DNA from: CAZCEC01 sp964497615
GTDB taxonomy: Bacteria > Chloroflexota > Anaerolineae > Anaerolineales > UBA6663
Direction: 5' to 3'
DNA length: 64,000 bases
Assembly (NCBI GenBank): GCA_964497615.1
Contig: CAZCEC010000016.1
Coordinates: 1 to 64,000, forward strand
Positions 62,630 through 64,000 of the stretch are shown one piece after another (the stretch's first letter is position 1; every line of letters begins with the position of its first letter). A program made the position numbers and the translations under genes. Under the pieces are notes generated by a model, which made no database searches, was not told the origin of the DNA, and worked only from the letters and a program-made list of their open reading frames with translations.

Positions 62630-64000
62630 GCCAGCGCCGCCTCATTGTGGCCCTCGTGCTCGTGGGCGCCACTGCCTCCGCGCTGGCTGTGTACTATCGC
62701 CTCCACAAGCCATTTGGCGCGGGCCAGGCGCTGGCGCTGGCGCAGTCGGCCTTCAATCTGGCCGTGGCTGGCTGGCTCACCTGGCTGGCGGGCGGCCTGG
62801 GGCGCCGCGTCCTGCGCCGCCTGGATGCGCCCTCGCCCGGCGAACGGGTTCTGCTCCACACCGCGTTTGGCTGGGGGCTGATGGCGCTGGCGATGCTGGG
62901 CCTGGGCCTGGCGCGCCTGTATCAGTGGGCCGTCATCTGGGGGTTGGCTCTCGCCATCACGTTCTGGGTGTGGCGCGCCTCCGCCGCCTGGGCGCGCGAC
63001 ATGGGGGACACCCTACGCGCCCTGTGGCCGCGCGGCCGGGCCGAGCGGCTGGCGGGTGCCATCGTGGTGGTGCTGCTGGCCCTGGGCCTGTTGCGGGCTT
63101 TGGCCCCGCCGGTAATGTGGGATGCGCTGGTCTATCACCTCGTCCTGCCGGAGCGCTACGTCGAGGCGCGCGGCGTCTGGCTGGCCTTTCGGGACTTCAG
63201 CCTGTTTTCTGGCATGCCGCAGATCAGCGAGATGCTCTACACCGCCGCTCTGCTGCTGCCCGGCCCCCTGGCGGATGGCGGCCTGATTGCGGCGCAGACC
63301 TTGGGATGGGCGTTTGGGGCGGTTATGGTGCTCGGCGCTGCCGCGCTGGCCCAGCGCCTGAGCCTCTCGGGCGTGTGGGCTGCCGCCTTCTTGCTCTCAT
63401 CCTTCAGCATCGTTCTCTCGCTGGCCTGGGCCTATGCCGACCTGCTGCCCATGCTGTTCGCGGCGGCGATGCTGGCTGCCCTCTACCGGTGGCGCGAAGA
63501 GCCGGCGCAGGGCTGGCTGCTGCTCGCCGGCATCCTGGGCGGCCTGGCTTGGGGCGGCAAATACACTGGCGTCATTGTGCCTATAGCGGGCGCACTGGTC
63601 GCGAGCGGCCTGGCCGCCGAGCAGCGCCCCCGCCGCGGCTGGAGGCAGGTGCTGCATCCCGGCGTGGTGGTGGGGGCCGCCGCCGCGCTCACCTTCGCGC
63701 CGTGGCTGCTCAAGAACTGGCTGCACTCTGGCAGTCCTGCTTATCCGCTGCTGTGGCCGGCCGCGGACATGGATGCCCTGCGCCAGTGGTTCTTCAGCCG
63801 GCCGGACCTCGCGCAGTCGGGCCTGGGCGGTGTGGGCATCTTCTGGCGCGCCGTCTTCCTGGGTGTGCAGGGCGGCAACGAATACGATGCCACGCTCGGG
63901 CCGCTCATTGCCATCTGGCCCGCGATACTGCTGGCCGCCTGGTTCTTCCTGGAAGCCGATGCGCGGCGCCGCCTGTGGCCACTGGCCATGTTTGCGGGCG
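62626..64000 (+). CDS. Polytopic GT-C-like glycosyltransferase, 3' truncated by window end
   Basis: ATG at 62626 overlaps the upstream stop, and the frame stays open to the last base (458 codons), so the gene continues beyond the window. It begins MSQRRLIVALVLVGATASAL and has about nine membrane segments so far. The first large loop, PPVMWDALVYHLVLPERYVE, carries the aspartate of the GT-C family, and LPGPLADGGLIAAQTLGWAF follows. It belongs to the same transcript as the preceding GT87-like gene and probably has a related role. Confidence 0.75.
   Translation, partial: MSQRRLIVALVLVGATASALAVYYRLHKPFGAGQALALAQSAFNLAVAGWLTWLAGGLGRRVLRRLDAPSPGERVLLHTAFGWGLMALAMLGLGLARLYQWAVIWGLALAITFWVWRASAAWARDMGDTLRALWPRGRAERLAGAIVVVLLALGLLRALAPPVMWDALVYHLVLPERYVEARGVWLAFRDFSLFSGMPQISEMLYTAALLLPGPLADGGLIAAQTLGWAFGAVMVLGAAALAQRLSLSGVWAAAFLLSSFSIVLSLAWAYADLLPMLFAAAMLAALYRWREEPAQGWLLLAGILGGLAWGGKYTGVIVPIAGALVASGLAAEQRPRRGWRQVLHPGVVVGAAAALTFAPWLLKNWLHSGSPAYPLLWPAADMDALRQWFFSRPDLAQSGLGGVGIFWRAVFLGVQGGNEYDATLGPLIAIWPAILLAAWFFLEADARRRLWPLAMFAG

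Overview
This is 64 kb of high-GC bacterial DNA, densely packed, with short gaps and many 4-base ATGA or GTGA overlaps between neighbouring genes. The gene set fits a member of the Chloroflexota (Anaerolineae-like). Supporting signs are a two-subunit 2-oxoacid:ferredoxin oxidoreductase, a DUF4013 membrane protein, a GldF/GldG/DUF4340 export operon, Wzy/WaaL ligases fused to TPR domains, and secreted proteins with Thr/Pro linkers. The phylum is inferred from gene content; no rRNA or tRNA gene was seen.

Region 1 (1-14.9 kb, mixed metabolism, mostly + strand). It opens with a truncated double-cupredoxin protein and a DUF4013 membrane protein. An FCD-type GntR regulator with a consensus sigma-70 promoter precedes a korAB pair. 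A small redox or sulfur-stress operon follows: a CsoR/CstR-like repressor with an overlapping palindromic operator, an OsmC-like protein and thioredoxin. After a strong terminator come fabF-fabH on the - strand. Then come an SDR protein, a GNAT N-acyltransferase paired with an NSAR/OSBS enolase-superfamily enzyme, and a VTT membrane protein.

Region 2 (14.4-30.8 kb, all - strand). This is a roughly 16 kb glycan operon read from 30755 down to 14360. Its order is sugar-nucleotide SDR, flippase, a small ORF, two CgeB-like glycosyltransferases, a duplicated methyltransferase-GT2 cassette, four GT4 enzymes, a 1087-residue Wzy/WaaL-TPR protein and a cyclophilin.

Region 3 (30.8-37.4 kb, + strand). 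A promoter and leader with an intrinsic terminator precede an ABC operon (ATPase, GldF-like permease, GldG-like protein, DUF4340 protein). The primary sigma factor rpoD and a LiaF-like protein with a possibly leaderless transcript follow.

Region 4 (37.4-52.7 kb, + strand). This is a second glycan locus using ABC export: a polyprenyl-phosphate sugar transferase, Wzm/Wzt, an FkbM methyltransferase, asparagine synthase, several glycosyltransferases and a WecG/TagA/CpsF enzyme. GC content drops sharply inside wzt and stays low to about 45.6 kb, which suggests an exchanged variable segment.

Region 5 (52.7-64 kb). This is a cluster of large polytopic GT-C-type glycosyltransferases with a second Wzy/WaaL-TPR protein. 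The last gene runs off the window.

Together the window encodes one Wzx/Wzy-type and one ABC-type surface-glycan pathway, plus lipid-linked sugar transferases that probably decorate cell-surface glycans or glycoproteins. The most novel signals are the leader and attenuator before the ABC operon, the CstR-like operon with its operator, the epimerase-family protein lacking the catalytic Tyr, the in-frame small ORF after the flippase, and the composition break inside wzt.
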